A stretch of 64,000 nt of DNA from Chryseobacterium daecheongense (GCF_003729955.1 NZ_RJTX01000002.1:806001-870000), one strand, 5' to 3'. Shown: positions 42,223-51,831, counted from the first letter of the stretch. Notes: a model not told the origin generated them from the sequence alone. Made by a program: numbers and translations.

Positions 42223-42545
42223 GATTTTTAAGATTTAATATAATGGTTTGGTGTTTGGTAGGAATTATAGTTTTTAATTAATCATATGTTTAATATTTCC
42301 CTGTTTGGTGATATGAAATTAAAAAAAATCAAAATACCAGCCAATTATTTTTAATAAAAAATTAAAAAAAATACACTTTAAAGTTGAAAAAGTCTTTATT
42401 AAAAGGAAATTAGTAGAATATTCATAATCAAAAAAGAATAAAATAGAGATCCTTATTAAAGTTATCTTCATAACTCCGCAAGATCCGGATTTTTTTAGAA
42501 GGCCTCAATGGCAATCTTTGTAACAGAATTTAAAAACAGAAAACA
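42223..42545. other. AT-rich intergenic region with no gene seen
   Basis: 323 bases between divergent genes for protein-glutaminase and an SDR. Very A/T rich, with A-tracts around 42320-42370. It presumably carries both promoters; no exact TAnnTTTG box at a convincing distance was identified and no repeat-family copy is present. Confidence 0.5.
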
Positions 42546-43298
42546 ATGCAAAGATTTAAAAACAAATTTGCGCTGATTACAGGCGGTACCAATGGAATGG
42601 GTTTAGCAACGGCCCAACAGTTCATTGATGAAGGGGGAAATGTAATTATTACGGGTAGAAGTGAAGAAACAGTGAACAAAGCTTTAAAAACACTTGGGAA
42701 AAATGCTTTTGGGATTGTATCAGACGCGGGAAATATGAAAGATCTAATGAATTTACAAAACGAAGTCAGAAAATATACTTCCCAGATAGATTTGGTTTTT
42801 GCCAATGCGGGATATGGAAAATTTGCTCCTATTGAACATGTGGATGAAAATGGATTTGATGAGCTCTTTAATTTGTTGGTAAAAGGTCCCTTTTTTACGG
42901 TTCAGCAAATGTTACCTTTGATGAAGAAAGGAAGTTCTGTTATTTTCAATACATCTGTAGCCACAGATATTGCGATGCCGAACTTTTCCATTTATTCAGC
43001 AGCGAAATCAGCGGTGCAGTCATTCATCAAAACTTTTGCTACTGAACTTACGGAAAGAGGAATCCGTGTGAACGGAATCAGTCCGGGACACATCAAAACC
43101 AATATTTTTAATAATACGGGACTGAATGCTGAACAGATTGAAAATGCGGTTGAGAAAATTATCCCTACCATTCCTTTTAAGAGGCAGGGAGAACCTGCGG
43201 AAATTGCTCATGCTGTACTTTTTCTGGCATCTGATGAAGCCTCCTATATTCACGGTGCGGAATTGAAGGTGGATGCGGGAATTTCTGTTATTGGATAA
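42546..43298 (+). CDS. SDR family oxidoreductase
   Basis: 250 residues, classical SDR. Motifs: TGGTNGMG (cofactor, about 13-20), NAGYG (about 89), NTSVATDIAMP (catalytic Ser region), YSAAK (active-site Tyr and Lys), and the C-terminal GADEASYIHGAELKVDAG-type end (SDEASYIHGAELKVDAGIS). ITGRSEE after the second strand, with Arg, suggests NADP(H). Substrate cannot be named. It stands alone; an inverted repeat lies just after it. Confidence 0.87.
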   Translation: MQRFKNKFALITGGTNGMGLATAQQFIDEGGNVIITGRSEETVNKALKTLGKNAFGIVSDAGNMKDLMNLQNEVRKYTSQIDLVFANAGYGKFAPIEHVDENGFDELFNLLVKGPFFTVQQMLPLMKKGSSVIFNTSVATDIAMPNFSIYSAAKSAVQSFIKTFATELTERGIRVNGISPGHIKTNIFNNTGLNAEQIENAVEKIIPTIPFKRQGEPAEIAHAVLFLASDEASYIHGAELKVDAGISVIG

Positions 43299-43318
43299 GA
43301 TGTAGTATTTGAAATTTT

Positions 43319-43386
43319 TTGCCACTCCGTAGGAATCTAATAGAAAGATTTTCGAGAGTGATTTCGAGACTCCTATGGAATGGCAA
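43319..43386. repeat. inverted repeat after SDR gene (family D)
   Basis: TTGCCACTCCGTAGGAATCT (43319-43338) pairs with AGACTCCTATGGAATGGCAA (43367-43386), 17 of 20, over a 28-base loop. It lacks a T-run, so it is more likely a mobile-type palindrome than a terminator. Confidence 0.65.
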
Positions 43387-43402
43387 TTAATTTTATATTA
43401 TG

Positions 43403-43888
43403 CTATGATAGAATATCCTTTATCTCCTTTGCTTTTTCATGAGTAAGCCAATCAATAATCCTGATTGTAAGATTGTTATAAATAAATGTAACAGAAAATG
43501 TTGAATTTGAAAAAATATGATAGCGGGTATTAAATTGAGTTTTTTCTATTTTGAAGTCTTCTATATTTATACTTTGAATTTTTGCTCTATAATATGTTTT
43601 TGATTTACTGAATAACTTATTCTTTTTAATCAAAATTATTTTCTCTGTATCAAATTTTAAAATTGTTTTTCCAAATGTATTCCAAAGCCAAATATACATG
43701 AATAGAATATAAAAGGCTAAAAAAGGAATGACTAAAGCTATATAAGAAATAGCAGACAATAAATAAGTTTCTCTTATTGAAGCAAGAGGTAGGATCAAGA
43801 CAATAATAAAGGTTAGAATTAACAATCCAATACTTGAAAAAATTGTTAAAAACCAATTGGTTTTATTTTTAACCTTTATCGTTGTCAT
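43403..43888 (-). CDS. hypothetical membrane protein, PH-like
   Basis: 161 residues. Two hydrophobic helices (about 13-35 and 40-70) are followed by a soluble C-terminal half rich in short beta strands (KTILKFDTEKIILIKKNKLF, IQSINIEDFKIEKTQFNTRYHIF), the layout of small membrane proteins with a PH-like tail. Its ATG shares one base with the lipB stop (TAATG), so it is translationally coupled to lipB. No function recognised. Confidence 0.68.
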   Translation of the reverse strand: MTTIKVKNKTNWFLTIFSSIGLLILTFIIVLILPLASIRETYLLSAISYIALVIPFLAFYILFMYIWLWNTFGKTILKFDTEKIILIKKNKLFSKSKTYYRAKIQSINIEDFKIEKTQFNTRYHIFSNSTFSVTFIYNNLTIRIIDWLTHEKAKEIKDILS

Positions 43889-44616
43889 TATTTCTTCACA
43901 AGCTCAGCTCCAAAAACATCCACAAAATGCTTTCTGATGCTTGATTTTACAGTATCTACTTCTTCAGGAGTAAGCTCTCTTTCCAATTCTCTTTTTAAAG
44001 AAGTTACCTGCTTGTCTTTGATACCACAAGGAATAATGTATTCAAAATAGCGCATATCCGTATTCACATTCAATGCAAAGCCGTGTAAGGTTACCCAACG
44101 GGAAGCTTTTACGCCCATTGCACAGATTTTTCTGGCATAAGGTTTTCCTACATCCAGCCAAACACCGGTTTCTCCTTGTGAGCGTTCTCCCTTCAATCCG
44201 AAATCACCGATGGTTCTGATGATCACTTCTTCCAGGTTTCTCATATATAAATGAATATCAGTAAAGAAATTTTCAAGGTCCAGAACAGGATAGCCTACAA
44301 TTTGTCCGTATCCATGATAGGTAATATCTCCACCACGGTTGGTCTTCACAAAAGTGGCATCAATTTCTTTTAGCTTATCAATTCCGGCCAGCATATTTTC
44401 TTCATGACCGCTTTTTCCTAAGGTATAAACATGCGGATGTTCTACCAAAAGCAAATGGTTGGGAGTGATAACGTGCTGTTCTGCAGGAAGGTCGCGGTTT
44501 TTTATTTTGGTATCAATAATATCTTTCATCAGGCTTTCCTGATAATCCCATGCGGACTGATATTCTTTTATGCCCAGATCTTCAAATTCTACTACTTTAT
44601 TCTGATGTGTATTCAT
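43888..44616 (-). CDS. lipB: lipoyl(octanoyl) transferase LipB
   Basis: 242 residues. It moves octanoyl from acyl carrier protein to lipoyl domains in lipoate synthesis. Conserved LipB motifs: LLVEHPHVYTLGKSGHEENML, NRGGDITYHGYGQIVGYPVLDL, KICAMGVKASRWVTLHGFALNVN, and FEYIIPCGIKDKQVTSL with the catalytic Cys and Lys. AGAAGG precedes the ATG closely. A TAAATTTG box at 44633-44640 inside the trpA/lipB gap suggests its own promoter. Confidence 0.95.
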   Translation of the reverse strand: MNTHQNKVVEFEDLGIKEYQSAWDYQESLMKDIIDTKIKNRDLPAEQHVITPNHLLLVEHPHVYTLGKSGHEENMLAGIDKLKEIDATFVKTNRGGDITYHGYGQIVGYPVLDLENFFTDIHLYMRNLEEVIIRTIGDFGLKGERSQGETGVWLDVGKPYARKICAMGVKASRWVTLHGFALNVNTDMRYFEYIIPCGIKDKQVTSLKRELERELTPEEVDTVKSSIRKHFVDVFGAELVKK

Positions 44617-44632
44617 ACCTTCTATTGATGTA

Positions 44633-44640
44633 CAAATTTA
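44633..44640 (-). promoter_or_regulatory. -7 box of lipB (TAAATTTG)
   Basis: Exact TAnnTTTG on the minus strand, 16 bases before the lipB ATG at 44616 and just after the trpA stop. Confidence 0.45.
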
Positions 44641-44647
44641 CTGAATT

Positions 44648-45382
44648 TTATCCTTTTATGGAATTGAGAAAATCTATGGTGCTCTTTCTCCAATCTTTAT
44701 CTTCTAAAAGTATATTTACGAAAGCCGTTCCAATGATTCCGCCGTCCGCTTTTTCGGTAACATTTTCAAAATCTGCTTTTGATTTTATACCGAAACCGAT
44801 CATCACAGGGTTTTTAAGAGGAAGAGAAGCCAGCTTTGAAAGGTAATCTTCATTTTTCAGGACAGTATTTTCTTTTCCTGTTGTGGATGAGGAACTTACA
44901 GCGTAAAGAAATCCGGAACTTAAAGAATCCAGGTAAAGAATTCTTTCATCGGACGTTTCAGGAGTGACCAGAAAAGTAAAATTAAGATCATATTTTCTCA
45001 AAATTTCCCGATAATTCTTTTCAAACTCAATAGGAGGTAGATCGGGAATAATCAATCCTGAAACTCTGCTTTCTGAACATTCTTTGCAGAAATTTTCAAA
45101 TCCGAAGCTTAAAACGGGATTGATGTAACCCATTAAAATAATGGGAATTTTTATTTCGTTTTTAATGGATTTCAATTGAGAAAAAAGCTTTTCTATTGTC
45201 ATTCCGTTTCTCAAAGCCAGTTCATGAGCTTGCTGAATAACCGGACCATCCGCTACAGGATCGGAATAGGGCATCCCGATTTCTATCATGTCGACTCCGG
45301 AATCCTGAATAAGTTTTATAATTTCACCCGTATCTTCCAACTGTGGAATTCCTGCTGTAAAATATATGTTGAGTTTTTTCAT
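44648..45382 (-). CDS. trpA: tryptophan synthase alpha subunit
   Basis: 244 residues. It cleaves indole-3-glycerol phosphate to indole for TrpB. Motifs: YFTAGIPQLEDT, MIEIGMPYSDPVADGPVIQQA with the catalytic Glu and Asp, ILMGYINPVLSFGFENF, GLIIPDLPPIEF, and phosphate loop end VMIGFGIKSKADF. Last gene of the trp operon, 61 bases after trpB; that gap holds an AACTCATAACT-type repeat. Confidence 0.96.
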   Translation of the reverse strand: MKKLNIYFTAGIPQLEDTGEIIKLIQDSGVDMIEIGMPYSDPVADGPVIQQAHELALRNGMTIEKLFSQLKSIKNEIKIPIILMGYINPVLSFGFENFCKECSESRVSGLIIPDLPPIEFEKNYREILRKYDLNFTFLVTPETSDERILYLDSLSSGFLYAVSSSSTTGKENTVLKNEDYLSKLASLPLKNPVMIGFGIKSKADFENVTEKADGGIIGTAFVNILLEDKDWRKSTIDFLNSIKG

Positions 45383-45443
45383 TTATTTTTAGTTGTTAGA
45401 GATTAGATGTTAGATGAGGGTGGTGCAACTCATAACTATTAAC

Positions 45444-46628
45444 TTATAATTCATAACTCTTCAAATACGTTTCCATATCCTTGTCACCACGTCCGCTCAG
45501 ACAAATTACCACAATATCATTTTCATTGAACGTCTTTTTGTCTAAAACCGCCAAGGCATGGGCACTTTCCAAAGCAGGGATAATTCCCTCCAGCTTCGTT
45601 AGTTCAAAAGCGGATTGTAATGCTTCATCATCATTAATGCTGAAAAATTCCGCCCGTTTTTCCTGAAACAGATGAGCATGGAAAGGCCCGATTCCCGGAT
45701 AATCTAATCCGGCGGAAATAGAGTGGGGTTCAATCACCTGCCCATCATTGGTCTGCATGACAAGGCTTTTGCTTCCGTGCAAAACACCCAATGTTCCCAA
45801 AAAGGTAGTTGCTGCCGATTTTCCGGACTCAATACCATGACCGCCGGCTTCTGCGGCAATAATTTTCACATGTTCTTCTTCTACAAAATGATAAAAAGTC
45901 CCGGCAGCATTACTTCCGCCACCCACACAGGCAATCACATAATCCGGATTTTCTCTTCCAATGTGTTCTTTCAGCTGCTCTTTGATCTCTTTTGAAATGA
46001 CACTTTGAAATCTTGCTACCAAATCAGGGAAAGGATGAGGTCCAACCACACTTCCAATCACATAATGGGTAGTTACAGGATTGTTGATCCAGTCTCTTAA
46101 CGCTTCGTTTACAGCATCCTTCAATGTTTTTGACCCTGAAGTTGCGGCAACCACTTTAGCGCCAAGCATTTTCATTCTTGCGACATTCGGAGCCTGTCTT
46201 TGGATATCGATTTCACCCATATACACGATGCACTCCAATCCAAGCAATGCACAGGCTGTAGCAGTGGCAACTCCATGTTGTCCTGCTCCCGTTTCTGCAA
46301 TGATCCTTGTTTTTCCAAGACGTTTCGCCAGTAAAACCTGTCCTAAAGCATTATTGATTTTGTGGGCTCCGGTATGGTTAAGATCTTCTCTTTTTAAATA
46401 GATATGCGTATGGTATTTTTTACTCAGATTTTCAGCATAATAGAGTGGAGTAGCACGTCCTACATAGTTTTTCAATAAAAACTGATATTCTTTCTGAAAG
46501 TCTTCGGATTCTATGATTGCAAGATAGTTTCTCTGTAATTCTTCTACATTCGGATACAGCATTTCGGGGATGAATGCTCCGCCAAATTCACCATAATATC
46601 CGTATTCATCCGGGTTTTTATAATTCAT
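45444..46628 (-). CDS. trpB: tryptophan synthase beta subunit
   Basis: 394 residues, standard length. PLP enzyme joining indole with serine. The PLP lysine is Lys90 in [13 protein letters not shown]. Other marks are [14 protein letters not shown] at the N-terminus, [20 protein letters not shown], and [12 protein letters not shown] for phosphate binding. It lies 3 bases after the GNAT gene, so that unrelated gene is part of the transcript. Confidence 0.97.
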   Translation of the reverse strand: MNYKNPDEYGYYGEFGGAFIPEMLYPNVEELQRNYLAIIESEDFQKEYQFLLKNYVGRATPLYYAENLSKKYHTHIYLKREDLNHTGAHKINNALGQVLLAKRLGKTRIIAETGAGQHGVATATACALLGLECIVYMGEIDIQRQAPNVARMKMLGAKVVAATSGSKTLKDAVNEALRDWINNPVTTHYVIGSVVGPHPFPDLVARFQSVISKEIKEQLKEHIGRENPDYVIACVGGGSNAAGTFYHFVEEEHVKIIAAEAGGHGIESGKSAATTFLGTLGVLHGSKSLVMQTNDGQVIEPHSISAGLDYPGIGPFHAHLFQEKRAEFFSINDDEALQSAFELTKLEGIIPALESAHALAVLDKKTFNENDIVVICLSGRGDKDMETYLKSYEL

Positions 46629-46631
46629 TTT

Positions 46632-47177
46632 TTATTCTTTAGTAATTAAATAAGCATTATTCTGTGAACTAAGCCGGCTGAGCTTTTCTTTTTTTTCCTG
46701 AGAGATATTGAAAATTAAAATATCATTATCTTCCGAATTTACCCATTCCTGGCCAACTTTTTCCTGGATCGCTTTAGCTTTATCATACAGGATTTCTATA
46801 TTGCACTTCTCGTAAAAAGGACGAAGATTTTCATGACAAAACCCGATGGTTTCAATATTTCTTTGAGCGACATTATCTTTAAAGTATTGAACCAGTCTGG
46901 ATCCATTTCCTTTTTTTCTATAGTTTGAAATGAGTCCGACCGCTTCCGCCAAGGCAATTCGTTCTCCAGATATTTCCAAAACAAAATCAAAATTAATTCG
47001 GATAATCGCCAATATGCTGTCATCTGGATTCAACAGAAAATGAAACTCCGAATCTTTAAAAAACTTTCGGAAATAGGTGGATTTCATTGCATTCCATGCC
47101 GGTATATCCCATAATTGCAGAATATATTCTATCTCATGTTCTGTTAGTTCGTCGGTTTGTTTTACCTGATATTGCAT
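46632..47177 (-). CDS. GNAT family N-acetyltransferase inside the trp operon
   Basis: 181 residues. The GNAT acetyl-CoA motif appears as VGLISNYRKKGNGSRLVQYFKDNV (RxxGxGS), preceded by SGERIALAEA. The C-terminal part CHENLRPFYEKCNIEIL fits motif B. It lies between trpF (24-base gap) and trpB (3-base gap). No tryptophan link is known for it from sequence; it may be a passenger. Confidence 0.82.
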   Translation of the reverse strand: MQYQVKQTDELTEHEIEYILQLWDIPAWNAMKSTYFRKFFKDSEFHFLLNPDDSILAIIRINFDFVLEISGERIALAEAVGLISNYRKKGNGSRLVQYFKDNVAQRNIETIGFCHENLRPFYEKCNIEILYDKAKAIQEKVGQEWVNSEDNDILIFNISQEKKEKLSRLSSQNNAYLITKE

Positions 47178-47201
47178 AGGTTTGGATTATTCATTATCAT
47201 T

Positions 47202-47888
47202 TTACAATATATTCCTTTCTCTTTGTAAAAAAGATTTGAATTGCCTGATTTTGTCAATGTCTTTATTACCGGGCATTATTTCAAACTTTGAGTTAATATC
47301 TAAAGCAAAAGGCTTATGTTTTAAAGTCTTGCTATTCTCTATGTTTTCTTCTGAAATCCCGCCGCTTAAAAAATAAGGAAGCGGTATTTCAAACTCATTC
47401 AGGATACTCCAGTCAAATTGTTTCCCTGTTCCGCCAAAAGCTTTGCTGTCCGTGTCAAAAAGAAAAAAATTAACAGTTGATAGTTGCTGGTTGATAATTT
47501 CTTCAATTTGGTTTTTGATTTTCGGTTTCTGATTTCCAACCCTGATCGTTTTTATAATCCCTGTTTCCGGCCTCAGTTTTTCTCTTAGTTCAAAAACAAA
47601 ATCTGCATTTTCATCACCATGAAGCTGTATAAAATTCAGGTTGGTATTTTTTGCTATCTCTATCATTGTATTCATTTCTTCATTTACAAAAACTCCGACT
47701 TTTCCTTGATGATCAATTGTTGAAATATCATCTAAACTTAAATGATTCAGAACATATCTCGGTGATTTTTCATAGAATATGAAACCAAGAAAATCTGCAT
47801 TCATGGAAATCAATTCATCTATCTGATCCCTTTTGGTTAAACCGCAGACCTTGAGTTTTAGATGTAAAGTTTGAAGTCCGGAATTCAT
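47202..47888 (-). CDS. trpF: phosphoribosylanthranilate isomerase
   Basis: 228 residues. TIM-barrel isomerase making CdRP for TrpC. Motifs: KLKVCGLTKRDQIDE with the catalytic Cys, ADFLGFIFYEKSPRYV, VGVFVNEEMN, FIQLHGDENADFV, and the C-terminal DWSIL, PYFLSGGISEENI and ALDINSKFEI; the usual DLNSGVE is thus DINSKFE here. It overlaps the trpC stop by 4 bases (ATGA-type), so translation is coupled. Confidence 0.94.
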   Translation of the reverse strand: MNSGLQTLHLKLKVCGLTKRDQIDELISMNADFLGFIFYEKSPRYVLNHLSLDDISTIDHQGKVGVFVNEEMNTMIEIAKNTNLNFIQLHGDENADFVFELREKLRPETGIIKTIRVGNQKPKIKNQIEEIINQQLSTVNFFLFDTDSKAFGGTGKQFDWSILNEFEIPLPYFLSGGISEENIENSKTLKHKPFALDINSKFEIMPGNKDIDKIRQFKSFLQRERNIL

Positions 47889-48676
47889 GATTCAAAATTG
47901 CTTTTTTGTACAGAAATAAATTCTTCAAATGCTTTTCCGGGATTTTTATTTTTCATAAAATATTCCCCCATAAGGAACCCGTCAAATCCTTTTTCCTTTA
48001 AATAATTAAAATCTTTAATACTGTAAATTCCACTTTCTGCAACTGATACAGTTTCTTTGGGCAGCAGATTTTTCAATTGAACCGAATGCTGTAGATCTAC
48101 TTTGAAATCCTTTAAATTTCTATTGTTGATCCCGACCAGATCCACTTTTGAGTTATAATGCTTCAATTCTTCTTCAGTATGAATTTCAAGCAGAACTTCC
48201 AGTCCCAATTCATGAGATAAATCGGTGAATTCTTCAACCTGTGCTGGTGAAAGACAAGATGCAATCAGTAAAATCACATCCGCGCCTATGCTTTTGGCTT
48301 CATAAAACTGATATTCATCTATCATGAAATCTTTTCGCAGAATCGGAATATTGATATGGTTACGGACATTTAAAATATCCTCGGATGAGCCACCAAAGAA
48401 ATCTTTATCAGTAAGGATTGAAATCCCGCTGGCTTCAAATTTTTCATACGCTGAAACCACTTCCAAAGGCGAAACATGATCATTAATGATTCCTTTTGAT
48501 GGAGATTGTCTTTTAAATTCGGCAATAATCCCGCTTCTGCTTTTTGTGCTTTCTTTTAAAGAAATGTTTTTTCTTCCGAAGAATCCGGAGTTTTTTAATT
48601 CCTCAACAGAAACTTTTAATCGGGATGCTTCAACTTCCTCTTTTTTTCTCTCTATAATTGTATCCAGTATTGTCAT
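47885..48676 (-). CDS. trpC: indole-3-glycerol phosphate synthase
   Basis: 263 residues. Motifs: IIAEFKRQSPSKGII (catalytic Glu and Lys), GISILTDKDFFGGSSEDI, IPILRKDFMIDEYQFYEAKSIGADVILLIAS, LEVLLEIHTEEEL, VGINNRNLKDFKVDL, and SVAESGIYS. A monofunctional TrpC, since TrpF is separate. The gap to trpD (37 bases) holds an AACTTATAACTCATCA repeat fragment. Confidence 0.96.
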   Translation of the reverse strand: MTILDTIIERKKEEVEASRLKVSVEELKNSGFFGRKNISLKESTKSRSGIIAEFKRQSPSKGIINDHVSPLEVVSAYEKFEASGISILTDKDFFGGSSEDILNVRNHINIPILRKDFMIDEYQFYEAKSIGADVILLIASCLSPAQVEEFTDLSHELGLEVLLEIHTEEELKHYNSKVDLVGINNRNLKDFKVDLQHSVQLKNLLPKETVSVAESGIYSIKDFNYLKEKGFDGFLMGEYFMKNKNPGKAFEEFISVQKSNFES

Positions 48677-48713
48677 TACGTTTTTTTAACTTATAACTCA
48701 TCATTTAAGAATT

Positions 48714-49700
48714 CTACTCCAGCAAAAGCTGAAGACATTTTAATGCTTTTCCGCTTTCTAAACTTTCCTGGGCCTGTAGAAGGCAATCATCATAACTGCC
48801 AAACTTATTGGTGTTATATAGCGCAACGGAAGCATTGGCTAAAACCACGGAATTCTGCTGTCTGGTTCCTTTTCCCTGTAAGATGTTTCTGAAAATTTTT
48901 GCCGTTTCATGGGAAGTGCTTCCCGCTTCTATACTTTCCGGAGAAACAGAATCAAAACCGAGATCCTCAGTAGAGTAAATCTCTTCTCCTTTTTTTGTAA
49001 TAATCTTTGTATCGTGAGTGAGGCTTATTTCATCATAGCCGTCCATACTGTGAACCAAAATGAAATCACGCTCATCTTTTTGCATAAGATACTGGTAGAT
49101 TCTTGCTATTTCAAGATTGTAAACTCCGATCATTGAAAACTTGGGTTTGGCCGGGTTTACTAAAGGTCCAAGAAGATTGAAAAAAGTCCTTAAACCCAAT
49201 GATCTCCGTAAAGCACCAACAGATTGAAGCGCCGGATGAAAATAAGGAGCATGTAAAAAGCAAATGTTGGCTCTTTCCAGATCCTGGTTTAATGTATCGA
49301 CGTCTGTCTTGAAAGTATATCCAAGTTCTTCCATAACGTTGGATGATCCGGTAACGGTTGATGCTCCGTAATTTCCATGTTTGCTTACTTTCTGGCCTGC
49401 TCCGGCAACAATAAAACTAGCCAGAGTAGATATGTTGATGGTATTTTTTCCATCTCCGCCCGTTCCTACAATGTCTATGGTATCATCGGCATCCAAAGTA
49501 ATGGGAACCGCCATCTGTAATAGCGCTTCTCTGAAACCTTCCAATTCTTTTAAAGTAATATTTCGCATCAGGAAAACACTGATGAAAGCCGTTACTTCAA
49601 TACTATTGAACTTATTCTGTGCAATCTCAATCATGATCGCCTTAGCCTCAGACTTGGATAAGGTATGATGATTGAACAGGTACTGTAAAATTTCTTTCAT
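48714..49700 (-). CDS. trpD: anthranilate phosphoribosyltransferase
   Basis: 328 residues from the ATG at 49700 (MKEILQYLFNHHTLSKSEA), the start that matches the family. An ATG at 49745 would add 15 residues. Motifs: DIVGTGGDGKNTINISTLASFIVAGAGQKVSKHGNYG for PRPP and Mg binding, and FLHAPYFHPALQSVGALRRSLGLRTFFNLLGPLVNP for anthranilate. It is a single-function TrpD, with TrpG encoded separately upstream. Confidence 0.95.
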   Translation of the reverse strand: MKEILQYLFNHHTLSKSEAKAIMIEIAQNKFNSIEVTAFISVFLMRNITLKELEGFREALLQMAVPITLDADDTIDIVGTGGDGKNTINISTLASFIVAGAGQKVSKHGNYGASTVTGSSNVMEELGYTFKTDVDTLNQDLERANICFLHAPYFHPALQSVGALRRSLGLRTFFNLLGPLVNPAKPKFSMIGVYNLEIARIYQYLMQKDERDFILVHSMDGYDEISLTHDTKIITKKGEEIYSTEDLGFDSVSPESIEAGSTSHETAKIFRNILQGKGTRQQNSVVLANASVALYNTNKFGSYDDCLLQAQESLESGKALKCLQLLLE

Positions 49701-49796
49701 TTGTGGGGTCTTTATCGTTGAGGGATCTTGTGTAATACTATTCATTTCAGGGCATTATCAATCATCTTTGATGAGAATTATACTTTCTTTGTTGCT

Positions 49797-50366
49797 TTAG
49801 TTTTGTAAAAAATTGCGGATAATGATTTCCCCATCTGGAGTCAGGATGCTTTCAGGATGGAACTGTACCCCATGAACATCATATTTCTTATGTTGCAAAG
49901 CCATGATCATTCCGTCTTTATCTACAGCCGTTATTTCCAGTTCATCCGGGAAACCTTCAGGGTTTACCGCCCAGCTGTGATATCTTCCGACTTCAATTCC
50001 GGAGTGTAAGTTTCTGAAAAGCTTAGTGTCATTTTTTACAAGCTCAGCAGAAGTGGCAACACCGTGGAAAATCTCGGTAAGGTTGATTAAACTTCCTCCA
50101 AAAGCTTCCGCAATAGCTTGTTGGCCTAAGCAAACTCCCAGAATACTTTTGGTGGCTGCATATTCTTTGATAAGGTCCAATAAAATTCCCGCTTCTTCAG
50201 GAATTCCCGGGCCGGGCGAAAGTATTATTTTATCATATTTTTCAATTTCCTCTAAAGAAATTTCATCATTTCGATACACATCCACTTTATCATTCAGAAT
50301 TCTTTCAATGATCTGAACAAGGTTATATGTGAAGCTATCGTAATTGTCAAAGACTAATGTTTTCAT
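49797..50366 (-). CDS. trpG: anthranilate synthase component II (glutamine amidotransferase)
   Basis: 189 residues, class I amidotransferase feeding ammonia to TrpE. DNYDSFTYNLVQ opens, SPGPGIPEEAG follows, the nucleophile is in GVCLGQQAIAEAFGG, and VQFHPESILTPDG holds the catalytic His and Glu. 13 bases separate it from trpE. Such proteins can also serve PabB. Confidence 0.95.
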   Translation of the reverse strand: MKTLVFDNYDSFTYNLVQIIERILNDKVDVYRNDEISLEEIEKYDKIILSPGPGIPEEAGILLDLIKEYAATKSILGVCLGQQAIAEAFGGSLINLTEIFHGVATSAELVKNDTKLFRNLHSGIEVGRYHSWAVNPEGFPDELEITAVDKDGMIMALQHKKYDVHGVQFHPESILTPDGEIIIRNFLQN

Positions 50367-50379
50367 TTTGATCGTAGTT

Positions 50380-51798
50380 TTAATCTATTGTGGCAGCTTT
50401 CTGAACTGCTTTTTTTAAGGCATTTAATTTATTATTCACTTCCTGAAGCTCATTTTCCGGCTCTGATTTGGCAACAATCCCTGCTCCCGCCTGATAATAC
50501 AATGTATTGTTTCTGCTCAGGAATGTTCTGATCATAATGGCTTGATTACAATCGCCATTGAGTCCGATGATTCCGATACAGCCTCCGTAATATCCCCGCG
50601 AATCTTTTTCATACTTATTGATCAGTTGAAGGGCTTTATGTTTAGGAGCGCCGCTTAATGTTCCCTGTGGAAAAGTGGCTGCAACCATTTCAAAAGGATT
50701 CTGGTTTTCCGGAAGTTCGGCGGTAACTTCACTTACCATATGAATGACATGAGAAAAAAGCTGGATTTCCTTTAATTTCGTAACAGTGACGTTTTTTCCT
50801 AGCTTTCCTAAATCATTCCGGGCTAAATCGACTAACATCGTATGCTCCGCATTTTCTTTAGGATCTTTTTTCAATTCCTCAATAGACTGAAGATCGGTAT
50901 CGAAATGTCCCGTTCTTTTGAATGTCCCTGCAATGGGGTGAATGATAGCTTTGTTATTTTTGATGATCAGCTGACTTTCCGGGCTGGAACCAAATAATTT
51001 ATAGTTCCCATAATCAAAAAAGAATAAATAAGGAGAAGGGTTGATGTTTCTTAATGCGCGGTACACATTGAACTCATCTCCCTGAAATTTTTGCTCAAAT
51101 CTCCTGCTTAAAACCAGTTGAAAGACATCTCCTCTCATACAATGCTTTTGAGCGGTTTTTACCAGATCAATATATTCTTCATCCGTAATATTAGATGTTT
51201 CTTCACCTATCTTTTCAAAAGAATAAACAACAGAATTTTGATTTTTAATGAGACTTTCCAGTAAATACAGTTCAGATTTCACGCCTTCGATCTGGTTTTC
51301 AATAATGTGCATTTCATCGGTGTAATGATTGATGGCAATGACATATTGGTATAATCTGTATCTGAGAATAGGAATCTCAACCTCAGAACTTTGAGCTTTG
51401 AATTGTATTGTGTCAAAGAACTGTACCGCTTCATAGCTGGTATATCCAAAAAGACTCTGGGCTGTTTGCTCAACCGGATCTTTGGTTTTTTCGCAGACAA
51501 AAATGTGAGAAAAATGTTCAAAAATATCAGCAACTTTATGTTCGATGATGAATTGCTTGATAGGCTCTTCTCCCGGAAGTTTTATTTCAAATTCGTTGAG
51601 GTTTTTTATTTCAATCCCTGCAACGGCATTAATGGCAATAAAGGAAAAATTATTGTCAATGTTTTTAGAATCGGAGCTTTCCAGAAGAATGGTGTCCCGG
51701 AACTTGTCCCGAAGTTGTAGATAAATGTTCATCGGGGTTTTCAGGTCGCCCAACGTTTTTTTGGAAACAGTTTTTATTTGTATTTTTTTATTGAACAT
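50380..51798 (-). CDS. trpE: anthranilate synthase component I
   Basis: 472 residues, converting chorismate to anthranilate. The chorismate-binding core has DVFQLVLSRRFEQKF, PSPYLFFFDYGNYKLFGSSPE, HPIAGTFKRTG, EHTMLVDLARNDLGK, HMVSEVTAELP, FPQGTLSGAPKHKALQLI and AGAGIVAKSEPENE. An N-terminal stretch LQLRDKFRDTILLESSDSKN is where Trp feedback binding would lie: LLESSDS matches the LLES motif. First structural gene of the operon, 33 bases after the attenuator T-run. Confidence 0.96.
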   Translation of the reverse strand: MFNKKIQIKTVSKKTLGDLKTPMNIYLQLRDKFRDTILLESSDSKNIDNNFSFIAINAVAGIEIKNLNEFEIKLPGEEPIKQFIIEHKVADIFEHFSHIFVCEKTKDPVEQTAQSLFGYTSYEAVQFFDTIQFKAQSSEVEIPILRYRLYQYVIAINHYTDEMHIIENQIEGVKSELYLLESLIKNQNSVVYSFEKIGEETSNITDEEYIDLVKTAQKHCMRGDVFQLVLSRRFEQKFQGDEFNVYRALRNINPSPYLFFFDYGNYKLFGSSPESQLIIKNNKAIIHPIAGTFKRTGHFDTDLQSIEELKKDPKENAEHTMLVDLARNDLGKLGKNVTVTKLKEIQLFSHVIHMVSEVTAELPENQNPFEMVAATFPQGTLSGAPKHKALQLINKYEKDSRGYYGGCIGIIGLNGDCNQAIMIRTFLSRNNTLYYQAGAGIVAKSEPENELQEVNNKLNALKKAVQKAATID

Positions 51799-51831
51799 TT
51801 TGGGAAGTATTTTGATATGAATTTAATAAAT

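Noticed and set aside
42223..42545. Riboswitch or small RNA in the long intergenic region
   Set aside because: Only A/T tracts are seen, without stable stems or a terminator.
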